Below the pieces are notes generated by a model. It was given only the letters and a program-made list of their open reading frames with translations, was not told where the DNA came from and did not search any database. The translations under genes and the position numbers were made by a program. From positions 248,001 through 312,000 of the forward strand of contig CP040680.1 in assembly GCA_005954745.1 (NCBI GenBank): a stretch of DNA of 64,000 nucleotides. Direction: 5' to 3'. Positions 9,262 to 17,898 of this stretch are shown here, piece by piece. The DNA is from Halostella pelagica. Its GTDB lineage: Archaea > Halobacteriota > Halobacteria > Halobacteriales > Natronoarchaeaceae. Numbering within the stretch: position 1 is the first letter of the stretch; every line of letters begins with the position of its first letter.

Positions 9262-9297
9262 CGTACATTGGTACGGTATAGAATACCATATGTGGAT
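9262..9297. promoter_or_regulatory. Imperfect dyad between iclR and the MATE gene
   Basis: The arms ACATTGGTA and TACCATATGT (complement ACATATGGTA) flank a short AT-containing core. The 330-base gap at 9168-9497 otherwise shows only the iclR TATA box. IclR proteins commonly bind near their own gene, so this is a possible operator, but the symmetry is imperfect. Confidence 0.3.
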
Positions 9298-9497
9298 TTA
9301 CGTCCCTACTTCTGTAATATCTTGACCTCAAAGGGGCAATAAAATATCCTCATACGTGGCCTCTTATAAGATAGCGCCGAGGACGGCGGATCCCTTCACG
9401 TTTACGATATGCCCCGGTCGGCTGCCGCTGCGTTTCGATCCGCGTCGGGGATGAGGGAAAAAAGCTAAGACGGTGTCTTTGGTAGCTCGACTCATCT

Positions 9498-10943
9498 GTG
9501 ATTAGCCTCAAGAACCCAGTCCGGATGTTGATATTGGCCGTTGGCGTCGGACTCTCCAGGATCGGACTCGTCGAACGCGACCGCGTACAGCCGATCGTCG
9601 ATCTGGCTTGGCCCAGAATCGTGACTGGACTAGCGCGGATGTCGAAAAGTGCCGTCGACGTGGCGATGGTGGGGGTCGGGATCGGTTCTGCCGCGATCGC
9701 TGGCGTCGGTTTCGCGTCGCCGTTCTGGGGACTCGCGTTTACGATCGGGGGCGGCGTAGGAGCAGGCACGATCGCCCTCGTGTCTCAGCGGTTCGGGGCG
9801 GAGGCGTATCTGCGGATGGGACAGGCAGTCCGGTCCAGTGTCGTCCTCGTGATCCTCCTCACGTTACCGATCGTGGCGGTGTTTTGGCTCTTTCCAGAGT
9901 ACCTGATAGGGTTGTTGTCCAACGATCCCGAAGCGACCCGCCTCGGTTCCGCGTACCTCCGGGTACTCGCGTTTGGGATCCCGTTTGCCGGTGTCAACCT
10001 CATCGGAGGGCGGATTCTGATCGGTGCCGACGACGCGTGGTCGCCGATGGTGATCCGGGCCGGCGGTGCAGTAACTAACGTGGTTCTGAACGCCGTGTTC
10101 ATCTTCGGTCTCCAGTTCGGCGTCGTCGGCGCGGCGCTCGGAACGGTGCTTTCGAACGTGTTCGTTACCGTGACCTTCGTCATCGGGCTGATCAACGGCC
10201 GGCTTCCGTGGATCGGCTCGTTCCCGATCTACGTCGACCCGGATCGAACGTACTTCGAGCAGGAGACGATCGGTGATCTCCTCGGGATCGGCCTGCCCGT
10301 TATCGGACGGAACATGGTTCGATCGGTGGCTCGGTTTCCCATGCTCGCCATCGTCGGTCTGTTCGGCCCGTCGGTCGTCGCTGCGTACGTTATCAGTCGC
10401 CGGATCTGGGGGCTCCTGAACACGCCCGGATGGGGGTTCGGCCTCGCCGCCAGCAGTCTCGTCGGCCAAGCGCTGGGGGACGGCGACGAACGAACGGCGG
10501 AGGCGTACGGATGGGAGATCATGCACTTTTCCGTCGCTACGTACGTCTTAGCCGCGGTCTTAGTCTTCGTCTTCGCCGACCCGATCGTGGCGGCGTTCGT
10601 CGGTGATGGCAACGAAACGACGGTTTCCGTCGCAGTTCCGCTCGTGTACGCGGCCTGCGCGGCCATCGTCGCACAAGGGATCAATCGATCGATCGCCGGC
10701 GCTCTCGACGCGACTGGAGACACGCGATGGCCGTTCTACGGCCGCGTTCTCGGGATCTTTGGCATCGCCATCCCGGTAACGTATTTAGGTGCAACGACCA
10801 CGCTCGGAATCGTCGGACTGTATCTGGCTTACTTCGCGGAGTCAGTCGTACCGGCTGCAATCAACTACTACAGGTTCCAAACAGGCAAATGGCGTTCGAT
10901 CAGTCGCGGGTACCGTCCGGCATCTGTGTCCGATGGGGACTGA
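9498..10943 (+). CDS. MATE-family multidrug/toxin efflux transporter
   Basis: Integral-membrane cation-coupled exporter of the MATE (NorM/DinF) family, 481 residues with about 12 hydrophobic helices in two similar halves. Typical segments are the N-terminal IVDLAWPRIVTGLARMSKSA, the GGGVGAGTIALVSQRFGAEA loop and, in the second half, GWGFGLAASSLVGQALGDGD. The frame opens at GTG 9498; an internal ATG ten codons on is an alternative. The gene ends GAC TGA, and an 81-base hairpin repeat begins at the last base of the stop codon. Substrate unknown. Confidence 0.92.
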   Translation: MISLKNPVRMLILAVGVGLSRIGLVERDRVQPIVDLAWPRIVTGLARMSKSAVDVAMVGVGIGSAAIAGVGFASPFWGLAFTIGGGVGAGTIALVSQRFGAEAYLRMGQAVRSSVVLVILLTLPIVAVFWLFPEYLIGLLSNDPEATRLGSAYLRVLAFGIPFAGVNLIGGRILIGADDAWSPMVIRAGGAVTNVVLNAVFIFGLQFGVVGAALGTVLSNVFVTVTFVIGLINGRLPWIGSFPIYVDPDRTYFEQETIGDLLGIGLPVIGRNMVRSVARFPMLAIVGLFGPSVVAAYVISRRIWGLLNTPGWGFGLAASSLVGQALGDGDERTAEAYGWEIMHFSVATYVLAAVLVFVFADPIVAAFVGDGNETTVSVAVPLVYAACAAIVAQGINRSIAGALDATGDTRWPFYGRVLGIFGIAIPVTYLGATTTLGIVGLYLAYFAESVVPAAINYYRFQTGKWRSISRGYRPASVSDGD

Positions 10944-11023
10944 TACGGGCTGTTGTACGTCAGTACGGGTGTTGCCGACCCCAGGGTCGGAACGCACCGG
11001 TACACAGTTACAACAGTCCGTAT
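10943..11023. repeat. Hairpin repeat element, copy 1, starting at the MATE stop codon
   Basis: Outer arms ATACGGGCTGTTGTA (10943-10957) and TACAACAGTCCGTAT (11009-11023) pair at 14 of 15 positions. An inner stem (GTACGGGTGTTGCCGACC with GGTCGGAACGCACCGGTAC) continues the pairing, so almost all of the 81 bases fold into one hairpin. A second copy with the same outer arms occurs at 14703-14780. It could act as a transcription terminator or mRNA 3'-end structure, or be a small palindromic mobile element. Confidence 0.8.
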
Positions 11024-11073
11024 GACGTTGGCTGTCTCTGCTCGCTGCAACGGTCACTAGGATGGCCAAAAGA

Positions 11074-11085
11074 TTTTAATATTTA
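11074..11085 (+). promoter_or_regulatory. TATA box of the substrate-binding protein gene
   Basis: TTTTAATATTTA ends 22 bases before the ATG at 11107, consistent with a leaderless or near-leaderless transcript and with choosing that ATG over the internal one at 11128. Confidence 0.6.
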
Positions 11086-11106
11086 ATCCTCTATTGTCCC
11101 ATCGCC

Positions 11107-12726
11107 ATGGAAGAGCATACCAGTGAGATGAATAGACGAGAAATTACCAAATTAATGGGGGTCGCCGCCGGTGGGGTTGGAGGGATCAGCCTTGCAGGCT
11201 GTATGACCGGTGGCGGTGACAGCGGGGACGACAGCCAGATAACGGTCGTCGCGGGGGCGCCGCCAACTACCTTGAACCCGTTCGCCGGGGAGGGAGTGCG
11301 TGCGGCCATGTTCGCGATCCAGTGGATGTACTCGGGCCTGACGAGATTCAACGCCGACCTCGAAGTCGAACCCGACCTCGCCGTCAACTGGGAAGCCGAG
11401 GACGAGACGACGTGGATATTCGAACTGCGCGAGGGTGCGTACTTCAGTTACAACGACCAAGAAGTGCTCGCCGAGGACGTCAAGGCGACGTTCGATACGA
11501 TGTACGATCCCGAACTGGAACACCCCTGGGCAGGGCTGATGGGGCCGATCGACTCCGTCGAGGTGGTAAACGACTATGCGGTCCAGTTCAACATGGCGGA
11601 GCCGTTCACCATCCTGCCGCACAAAATGGGGCTCCGGCAGGCGAAGATCGTCTCCAAGCACGCGATCGAGAACAAGTCGGCGGAGGGCCAGCCCGGACAC
11701 GGCGGCGAGTTCGTCGACTCCGACTTCGGAAGCGGTCCCTTCGACCTGGTCGAATACGAACCCAGCTCGCAGATCACCCTCGAGGCGACCGACGACTTCT
11801 ACATGACCGACGACGAGGACAACGATCTCCCCCATATCGAGGAGGCTACCATCCAGATCATAAAGGAGTCGTACGGGAAAGTCAACGCGCTGGAGAACCG
11901 GGAAGCGGAGATCCTGCCGATCGCGCCCTCTGCCCAGTGGGATCGGATCAATGGGATCGGCCACGTCGAGCCTGACCAGAAGCCCGGCGGGCAGGCGTAT
12001 CCGATGGTGATGGACCGGACGGCCGAACCGTTTGACGAGCTCGATTTCGTCCACGCCGTGAAGTACGCGATCGACAAGGAAGCGATCCTGCAGGGAGTCG
12101 CCGGAGGGCAAGGTACCATCGCGCAGGACAACATCGTCTGTCCCTCGCACCTCTACTACGCCGATCTTCCAAACAAGTTCGGCCCGGGGGCGCAACCGGA
12201 GGAGGCGAGGTCGCTCCTGGACGACCTGGGCTACCCGGACGAGTTCGAGATCGACCTGGTGATGGCGGTCCCCGATCACAATCAGGAACAGGTGGACACG
12301 GCGGTGTTGATACAGGACCAGCTGAGCGAGGTCGGGGTCAACTTCGAGATCAATCAGATGACGTGGGATACGTTCCTTTCAGAGTGGCTTGACCATCCGT
12401 TCTTCATGACCTCGTACGCGTTCAATCCCCATCCGGACGACGACCTGTACACCATCTGGCACCCCGACGGCGAATGGTCGTACAAGGACCACCTTCACGA
12501 GGTGACCGACGAGGCTTGGCAAGCTATCGACAACGCTCGCGCGGCCACTGACCAGGAGGAACGGCGGGAACACTACGTCCGTGCGCAGGAGGTCATTCAG
12601 GAACGGGGTGGCCACGTCTTCCCGTATTTCCAGGACGCGCTCGCCGGCTACGTCGATTCGGTCCAAGACTACGACCCGAACCCGCTTCAGACCTCGGTCC
12701 CGATCCGGGACTCGACTATCGAATAA
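11107..12726 (+). CDS. ABC transporter substrate-binding lipoprotein, family 5 (peptide/nickel type)
   Basis: Extracellular solute-binding protein of 539 residues that would feed the DppB/DppC-type permeases at 6398-8268. The N-terminus has a Tat signal (NRREITKLMG) and a lipobox LAGC, so it is exported folded and lipid-anchored, usual in haloarchaea. Family 5 features include DLAVNWEAEDETTWIFELRE near residue 95, VLAEDVKATFDTMYDPE, and FVHAVKYAIDKEAILQGVAG. It is monocistronic with its own TATA box and separated from the permease operon by the iclR and MATE genes. The ligand cannot be told from sequence. Confidence 0.92.
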   Translation: MEEHTSEMNRREITKLMGVAAGGVGGISLAGCMTGGGDSGDDSQITVVAGAPPTTLNPFAGEGVRAAMFAIQWMYSGLTRFNADLEVEPDLAVNWEAEDETTWIFELREGAYFSYNDQEVLAEDVKATFDTMYDPELEHPWAGLMGPIDSVEVVNDYAVQFNMAEPFTILPHKMGLRQAKIVSKHAIENKSAEGQPGHGGEFVDSDFGSGPFDLVEYEPSSQITLEATDDFYMTDDEDNDLPHIEEATIQIIKESYGKVNALENREAEILPIAPSAQWDRINGIGHVEPDQKPGGQAYPMVMDRTAEPFDELDFVHAVKYAIDKEAILQGVAGGQGTIAQDNIVCPSHLYYADLPNKFGPGAQPEEARSLLDDLGYPDEFEIDLVMAVPDHNQEQVDTAVLIQDQLSEVGVNFEINQMTWDTFLSEWLDHPFFMTSYAFNPHPDDDLYTIWHPDGEWSYKDHLHEVTDEAWQAIDNARAATDQEERREHYVRAQEVIQERGGHVFPYFQDALAGYVDSVQDYDPNPLQTSVPIRDSTIE

Positions 12727-12855
12727 GCTGATGTTGGGTCTTCGATCCGGTTCCGGTTCGTAGCTGTCATCCCGTTCGTTCGGTTCCGGATCCGTTCTCC
12801 GTTCGTTTTCCACCGACCCGGATATCGGTCGCTTCGACCGACGGCTGTTGTTCGG

Positions 12856-13797
12856 TTACAGATCCGTCGCGTCCTTTCCCGTGAGTTCGAGGAACTCCCG
12901 AACTTGCTTCGGCGACGCGATATCACGGCCGGTGAGATCCCGGGTCAGGTCGACCGCTTTCGCCACCAGGTCGGCGTTGCTCTCCGCGAGCTTCCCGGGC
13001 CGGAGATAGAGGTTGTCCTCGAGGCCGACCCGCACGTGACCGCCCAAGTCCAACGCCTGGACCGCTCGCGGGAACTCGTGGCGGCCGGCCCCGATGACCG
13101 AGAACGAGAAGTCGTTGCCGAAGAGCGTCTCCGCGATCCGGTACATGTGGGTGAGGTTCTCCCCGTCCCCGCCGATCCCGCCGTGGATTCCGAGTACGAA
13201 CTGGAGATGCAGCGGCGGTTCGATGAATCCCCGGTCGACCATGTGTTTCGCGTTGTAGAGGTGGCCGACGTCGTAACACTCGAGTTCGGGTTTCGTCCCG
13301 TACTCGTCGAAAACCGGCAACATCGATTCAAGGTCGTCGAACGTGTTCCGGAAGATCAGGTCGCGGGTTCCTTCGAGGTACTCGGCCTCCCAGTCGTACT
13401 CGAACTCGTCGTACTTCTCCAGCAGTGGATACAGGCCGAAGTTGATCGATCCCATGTTACAGGAAGCCATCTCCGGTTCGAGCTCCGGAACGACGCGGAC
13501 GCGCTCTTCGGGCGCCATCGTCGGTGCGCCGCCGGTCGTCGGCTGGACGATGACGTCCGTCTCCTCGTGGATCCGAGTCGCCACCTGCCGGAACAGGTCC
13601 AGGTCGGTGATCGGTTCGCCCGTCTCCGGGTCCCGGACGTGGATGTGAACGATGCTCGCCCCCGCCTCGGCCGCCTCGATGGCCGCCGTCGCTATCTCCT
13701 CGGGCGTCACCGGGAGGTGCGGCGACATCGTCGGGACGTGGATCGCGCCAGTGACCGCACATGAGATGATTGCGGCGTCGTTTGGAAGCGTACGCAT
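12856..13797 (-). CDS. BKACE-family beta-keto acid cleavage enzyme (DUF849)
   Basis: Members condense a beta-keto acid with acetyl-CoA and cleave it to acetoacetate and a new CoA ester, using a divalent metal. The founding member is the 3-keto-5-aminohexanoate cleavage enzyme of lysine fermentation. The protein (313 residues) shows SCAVTGAIHVPTMSPHLPVT, the metal/substrate motif VHIHVRDPETG, VLGIHGGIGGDGENL, and HVRVGLEDNLYL. The ATG at 13797 is preferred over 13815: an AGCTTTTTCT box lies about 25-35 bases upstream. The acyl-CoA product would suit the enoyl-CoA hydratase and CoA-transferase of this island. Substrate unknown. Confidence 0.88.
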   Translation of the reverse strand: MRTLPNDAAIISCAVTGAIHVPTMSPHLPVTPEEIATAAIEAAEAGASIVHIHVRDPETGEPITDLDLFRQVATRIHEETDVIVQPTTGGAPTMAPEERVRVVPELEPEMASCNMGSINFGLYPLLEKYDEFEYDWEAEYLEGTRDLIFRNTFDDLESMLPVFDEYGTKPELECYDVGHLYNAKHMVDRGFIEPPLHLQFVLGIHGGIGGDGENLTHMYRIAETLFGNDFSFSVIGAGRHEFPRAVQALDLGGHVRVGLEDNLYLRPGKLAESNADLVAKAVDLTRDLTGRDIASPKQVREFLELTGKDATDL

Positions 13798-13856
13798 ACT
13801 CCAGACCGATGACAACGCGGGAGAAAAAGCTTCCCCAGCGACCCATCGCCGTCACG

Positions 13857-14522
13857 CTACGCCTGCGGTCGAACGAGGAGTCGCACTTGCGATCCGTCGC
13901 GGTTCTCGTACGGGATCGGCGTGCAGATCACGTCGTACCGTCCCGGTTCGACGCCACCGAGGTTGTCGACGCCTTCGATGATGAGGATGTCCTCGGGTAA
14001 CAGCGTATGGTGGACGTGGTGTTCCTCGAGGGACGCGCCCGGTTTGTCGGCCGAAAGCGCATCGATCGCGAAGCAAGCGATCCCCGTCTCAACCATGTAC
14101 TCGGCGGCATCACGTTTCGGATAGACGAAGTTCCGGAGGTAGCGGTCGTCATCAGTGGGCGTCATCCCGCAGTCGAAGATAAGGTAGTCGCCTGCCGACA
14201 GGTCGTACCGCTCCGCCTGCTCCTCGAGTTCCGCACGGGAAACGCCGGAGTTCGGCTCCTTGTGGCTGAAGTCGCAGACGACCCCCTCGGTCACCATCTC
14301 GTCGACGGTTATCTCGTCGATGGTCCGATAGTCGTCCTTCGGGAGGAAGTGCGTCGGCGCGTCCATGTGCGTCCCGCAGTGGGTCTCGATGTGGAGTATC
14401 GTCGAGTTGTAGGCGTCCGATTCGAGGGTGGCGTAGTCCTCGTACTCGGGCTTTGGATGCAGCGGCGGTAGCGTCGGGCTCTCCTCCGCCAGCGTCTGGG
14501 TGAGGTCGATCCACTCGCTCAT
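13857..14522 (-). CDS. Cyclase-family hydrolase (kynurenine formamidase-like)
   Basis: Metal-dependent amidohydrolase of the cyclase superfamily, 221 residues. The signature ETHCGTHMDAPTHF (about residues 46-59) supplies the zinc/manganese ligands. Relatives hydrolyse N-formylkynurenine, isatin or other cyclic amides. A TATA box (14545-14553) lies about 25 bases before the ATG. The gene is 59 bases upstream of the BKACE gene on the same strand, so they may share some transcription. In this setting it may open an N-containing ring or amide, but the substrate is not evident. Confidence 0.88.
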   Translation of the reverse strand: MSEWIDLTQTLAEESPTLPPLHPKPEYEDYATLESDAYNSTILHIETHCGTHMDAPTHFLPKDDYRTIDEITVDEMVTEGVVCDFSHKEPNSGVSRAELEEQAERYDLSAGDYLIFDCGMTPTDDDRYLRNFVYPKRDAAEYMVETGIACFAIDALSADKPGASLEEHHVHHTLLPEDILIIEGVDNLGGVEPGRYDVICTPIPYENRDGSQVRLLVRPQA

Positions 14523-14544
14523 AGCGGTTCAACGCACGGTATCG

Positions 14545-14553
14545 TATATATAT
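14545..14553 (-). promoter_or_regulatory. TATA box of the cyclase gene
   Basis: The alternating TATATATAT run is 23-31 bases before the minus-strand ATG at 14522. Confidence 0.6.
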
Positions 14554-14702
14554 CCAGTGCCCAATCGTCAGCGCCGGCGTCCCGCGCCTCTGCGGGACCG
14601 ATATCGGGAGCTGGCGACGGCGTCCGTGAGTGCTCGACGGAGGCCTCGTGTTTCGGCCGCTCCCGGCGATCCACCGAAAGCGCGTACCGGACGCGCCGGT
14701 CG

Positions 14703-14780
14703 TACGGACTGTTGTAGTCCATTACCGGTATTCGCCGACCCGTCCGGGCGTTCGCCGGTAAATCGTTACAACAGTCCGTA
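14703..14780. repeat. Hairpin repeat element, copy 2, starting at the LLM oxidoreductase stop codon
   Basis: Outer arms TACGGACTGTTGTA (14703-14716) and TACAACAGTCCGTA (14767-14780) are perfect complements. Inner arms TTACCGG..TTCGCCGAC and GGCGTTCGCCGGTAA continue the stem. On the minus strand it follows immediately after the TGA of the gene at 14781-15779, exactly as copy 1 follows the MATE gene. Outer arms are conserved between copies while the loops differ. Confidence 0.82.
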
Positions 14781-15779
14781 TCAGTCGAACTGCGGGATCA
14801 CCTCGTCGCCGAACAGCTCCATGCCGCGCGTCTCAGGGAAGTCGAGGAACATCAGCTGCAGTTTGTCGAACCCGAGCTCCCGGATCGCCTCGATCTGCTC
14901 GGCCACGTCCGCCGGCGTCCCGATGAGGAAGTCGCCCTTCTCCCTGGCCTCCTCGGCGTTCGAGAGCTGTTCGTCCATGTCCGATTCCTCGCCCCACGGG
15001 AGCGGGAAGATCTCGTCGCAGTACTCGTCTACGGTCTCCTGGTCCTCCCGGACGAGGACGTGGGCGAGCCACGACCGGTCGACTTCGTCGGGATCGCGCC
15101 CCTCCTCTTCGAGGTACTCATCGAACTTCTCGACCTTGAACTCGATCGGCGGGCCGCGGGCGCGGCTGCTGATCTCGACGTTCCACTCGTCGGCGTGCCG
15201 AGCAGCGATCCGGAGCAGCGTCGGCCCTGCGCCGCCGACGACGATGGGCGGATGGGGATCCTGGACGGGCTTCGGTTCGTTGTACGCGTCCTCGATCCGG
15301 TAGTGCTCGCCCTCGTAGGTCGGCTCCGGCTCGGTGAACATCGTCTTCATCAGCTCGATCCCCTCCTCCAGCATCTCCATCCGCTGCTGGATCGGCGGGA
15401 AATCGAAGCCGTAAGCGGCGTGTTCCTCCTTGTGCCACCCCGCGCCGAGGCCGAGCTGCAGCCGGCCATCCGAGAGGACGTCGACGGTCGACGCCATCTT
15501 CGCGAGCAACGCCGGGTTCCGGTACGTAATCGAGCCGACCAGCGGGCCGACTTCGAGGTCGGTTCGCTCGGCGAGTGCTCCCAGCAGCGTCCAGATCTCG
15601 TACTCCTCGTGCCGCGGCCCGAGCATGAAGTGGTCGGGGGCCCACAGCCCGCCGAATCCGGCTTCTGAGGCCGTACCGACGCCGCTCATTGTCGTTTCTC
15701 GGTCGAGCTCTTCGAGCAGCGGCGCGTCGCGATGCACCCCGTCGCCGGGGTAGCATTGGACCATCCAATCGAACTGCAT
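14781..15779 (-). CDS. LLM-class flavin/F420-dependent oxidoreductase
   Basis: Luciferase-like monooxygenase family protein, 332 residues, TIM barrel using FMN or F420. Landmarks are GFGGLWAPDHFMLGPRHEEY, the cofactor-binding segment STVDVLSDGRLQLGLGAGWH and IVVGGAGPTLLRIAARHADE. Haloarchaea contain F420, and this subgroup often uses it, but the cofactor is not decided here. The start is supported by TATA-like AGTTAATA about 27-34 bases upstream. The stop codon is followed at once by a hairpin repeat. A role in oxidising a catabolic intermediate is plausible only by context. Confidence 0.9.
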   Translation of the reverse strand: MQFDWMVQCYPGDGVHRDAPLLEELDRETTMSGVGTASEAGFGGLWAPDHFMLGPRHEEYEIWTLLGALAERTDLEVGPLVGSITYRNPALLAKMASTVDVLSDGRLQLGLGAGWHKEEHAAYGFDFPPIQQRMEMLEEGIELMKTMFTEPEPTYEGEHYRIEDAYNEPKPVQDPHPPIVVGGAGPTLLRIAARHADEWNVEISSRARGPPIEFKVEKFDEYLEEEGRDPDEVDRSWLAHVLVREDQETVDEYCDEIFPLPWGEESDMDEQLSNAEEAREKGDFLIGTPADVAEQIEAIRELGFDKLQLMFLDFPETRGMELFGDEVIPQFD

Positions 15780-15851
15780 CGCGAGATGTTACGACTGCTA
15801 CCGGTATTAACTATTGGGCCGTTCGCGCGGTTCACGGGTCGGCCCCGGTAC

Positions 15852-15859
15852 CTATATAG
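15852..15859 (+). promoter_or_regulatory. TATA box of the SnoaL-like gene
   Basis: CTATATAG lies 28-35 bases before the ATG at 15887, implying a leaderless transcript. Confidence 0.6.
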
Positions 15860-15886
15860 GGGCGGCGATGACAGGTACGAACGGGT

Positions 15887-16291
15887 ATGAGCGTCGAAAC
15901 GGCTAAAGCCTACTTCCGTCGGTCGGACGACTCCGACGCGTCCGTGGCGGACATCGTCGCACTGTTCACCGAGGACGCCGTTCTGAAGTCCCCCCGCGAG
16001 GGGATATTCCGGGGTAGGGACGAGGTTCGCGAGTTCTACGAGCGAAACGCAGAGTTCTTCGCCGAGGGCGTCCACGACATCGACAGCTACTACGTCGACG
16101 GAAGTACGGTGGTCTGCGAGGGGACGATCAGCGGACGGACGACGGCCGGCCGGAGCTATGAGGGTGTCGGTCTCGTTGATGTCATGGACTTCGACCGTCA
16201 GGAGATATCCGAACTCCGGGTCTATCTCGACTACAGCGCGATCCGAACGGAGCTGCCGGACGACGAGGAAGTCCCCGACTTCCGGCAGTGA
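15887..16291 (+). CDS. NTF2/SnoaL-like fold protein
   Basis: Small cytoplasmic protein of 134 residues with the NTF2-like cone fold: N-terminal helices (SVETAKAYFRRSDDSDASVA), then VALFTEDAVLKSPREGIFRG and RDEVREFYERNAEFFAE, and C-terminal sheet segments. Family members act as ketosteroid-isomerase-type isomerases, dehydratases, or binding proteins. It precedes an SDR gene by 67 bases on the same strand, and that gene has its own possible promoter. No catalytic assignment can be made. Confidence 0.82.
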   Translation: MSVETAKAYFRRSDDSDASVADIVALFTEDAVLKSPREGIFRGRDEVREFYERNAEFFAEGVHDIDSYYVDGSTVVCEGTISGRTTAGRSYEGVGLVDVMDFDRQEISELRVYLDYSAIRTELPDDEEVPDFRQ

Positions 16292-16358
16292 GCGCCGGGG
16301 AGTGAGCCCCTGCTGCATCGGGGGAATCTTTTTGATAGGCGACGCAAACATCGGACGT

Positions 16359-17153
16359 ATGCCAGCTACCGAGTTCCACGTCGCGGGAGATGCCGCCGCG
16401 ATCACCGGTGCCGGATCCGGTATCGGTCGGCAGATCGCTGATCGCTTGACCGCCGCCGGCGTCGATGTCGCGATAAACGACCTCGACGAGTCGGCGCTCG
16501 ACCAAACGGCCGAACTGCTGGACGACAACGACGGCGACCTCGTCACGCTCCGCGCCGACGCGAGCGACCCCGACGCGGCGGCCGAACTGGTCGAGACCGC
16601 GGTCGACCGCTTCGGGAACCTGGACATCGTCGTGAACAATGTCGGGATCGCTGGCCCCACGAAACCGACCGAGGAGATCGACCGTGAGGAGTTCCTCGGG
16701 ACGCTCGAAGTCAACCTAGGAGCGATGTTTTCGACGACGAAGGCCGCGATCCCGCACTTAAAACGGAACGGGTCGGGACGAGTCGTCAACGTCTCATCGA
16801 TGAGCGGGAAGCGACCGCTGCGGAACCGCACGCCGTACACCACCTCGAAGACGGGCGTCATCGGGTTCACGAGAACGCTCGCAGTCGAACTCGCCGACCG
16901 CGACGTAACCGTCAACGCCGTCTGCCCCGGAAGTGTCGACGGTCCGCGCCTTCGGGATGTCATCGAAAAGCAGGCCGAGAGCCGGGGCTGTCCCTACGAG
17001 GAGGTCGAACGGGAGTTCCGCGAAGTCGCGCCGATGAACGAGTTCGTCGAGGCGGACGACATCGCCGACGCAGTCCTCTTTCTCTGCTCCCGACGGGCGG
17101 AGCGGATGACCGGACAGGACATCAACGTCTCCGCCGGCATCGTGATGTACTGA
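16359..17153 (+). CDS. Short-chain dehydrogenase/reductase (SDR), classical type
   Basis: NAD(P)-dependent oxidoreductase of 264 residues. Rossmann motif AITGAGSGIGRQIA lies near the N-terminus. DVAINDLDES carries the acidic residue that usually favours NAD. NVSSMSG holds the catalytic Ser, and YTTSKTGV the Tyr-x3-Lys pair. ATG 16359 is chosen because longer frames have no homologous residues and AT-rich AATCTTTTTGATAGG precedes it by about 20-35 bases. Acts on an unknown alcohol or ketone. It ends 26 bases before the stop of the convergent deoxyribosyltransferase gene. Confidence 0.9.
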   Translation: MPATEFHVAGDAAAITGAGSGIGRQIADRLTAAGVDVAINDLDESALDQTAELLDDNDGDLVTLRADASDPDAAAELVETAVDRFGNLDIVVNNVGIAGPTKPTEEIDREEFLGTLEVNLGAMFSTTKAAIPHLKRNGSGRVVNVSSMSGKRPLRNRTPYTTSKTGVIGFTRTLAVELADRDVTVNAVCPGSVDGPRLRDVIEKQAESRGCPYEEVEREFREVAPMNEFVEADDIADAVLFLCSRRAERMTGQDINVSAGIVMY

Positions 17154-17178
17154 CCTGTGGTCGGATCGCTCGGCGCGA

Positions 17179-17760
17179 TCACTGCGGCTGACTGCTCGTC
17201 TTCGACTGGCGAACTCGGTCGAGCGCCTCGACGATGCGGTCCTCGAGTTCGTCGGGACTGGCGTACAGTTGGTGGTGGTCCGCCTCCCACTCGCCGCCGT
17301 ACTGGTCGGCGGCGACGACCGACCCGCCGCTGACCCTGATGAAGTACTCGACCTGAAGGTTCACGACGAGCCCCTCGTTTTCGCCCGTCGAGCGGCGATC
17401 CGTTCGGTATCCGACGATCGGCGTCCCCGTCCCGTGGGCGTAGCCGATCTCCGCGGCCGTCCCGCTGTCGGGGTCCGCCCCGTCCAGGTTGGCGACCACC
17501 ACGTCGGCCCGGTCGATGTCCCGGATGTTCTTCTCGCCGACCTCCATCCCCCACTGGTTCAGTTCCTCCGCCCGCTCGACGCTCACGGGCCTGGCCAGCG
17601 TCTCTCCGACGGAGCTCGCCCCGCCGTCGTCATCGTCATCCGTGTCCGACGGGTACAGAGGGTCGTAGCCGTTCTCCTCCAGTGCCGGGATGATCCTGTC
17701 GCGAACGAACTGTTCGCCCTGTGGCGTGAACACTTGCGGTCCGGCTAGGTAAACCTGCAT
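17179..17760 (-). CDS. Nucleoside 2-deoxyribosyltransferase family protein
   Basis: Family enzymes cleave or exchange the N-glycosidic bond of 2'-deoxynucleosides or nucleotides. The 193-residue protein has VYLAGPQVFTPQGEQF at the N-terminus, DRADVVVANLDGADPDSGTA with the active-site Asp, and GTAAEIGYAHG with the nucleophilic Glu. The ATG at 17760 is preferred to 17772, since it begins directly at the family's first strand and CTTAATGTA lies about 25-33 bases upstream. The nucleoside hydrolase at 26111-27028 is a second nucleoside-cleaving enzyme in the same island. Could also be a DNPH1-like phosphohydrolase. Confidence 0.85.
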   Translation of the reverse strand: MQVYLAGPQVFTPQGEQFVRDRIIPALEENGYDPLYPSDTDDDDDGGASSVGETLARPVSVERAEELNQWGMEVGEKNIRDIDRADVVVANLDGADPDSGTAAEIGYAHGTGTPIVGYRTDRRSTGENEGLVVNLQVEYFIRVSGGSVVAADQYGGEWEADHHQLYASPDELEDRIVEALDRVRQSKTSSQPQ

Positions 17761-17862
17761 CGGTGTTGGCAATACACCGATCTACATTAAGCGTACCGGT
17801 CAGATCAGGTCCGGACGGACGCGCGGATCCGGGAATTCACGGCGGAAGGTGGGGTAACCATT

Positions 17863-17872
17863 ATCTTTATAC
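17863..17872 (+). promoter_or_regulatory. TATA box of amidohydrolase A
   Basis: ATCTTTATAC is 27-36 bases upstream of the ATG at 17899. Confidence 0.55.
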
Positions 17873-17898
17873 TGGGCCCTTGCATCCGTCTACGCGTA

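Noticed and set aside
11152-12279. Long open frame on the minus strand opposite the substrate-binding protein
   Set aside because: It is antisense to a clear family 5 binding-protein gene and its translation is compositionally biased Arg/Val/Asp sequence without domains, as expected for a shadow of GC-rich haloarchaeal codons.
15686-16963. 425-codon minus-strand frame spanning the SnoaL-like gene and part of the SDR gene
   Set aside because: Ser/Arg-rich translation with no domain, overlapping supported plus-strand genes that have motifs and TATA boxes.
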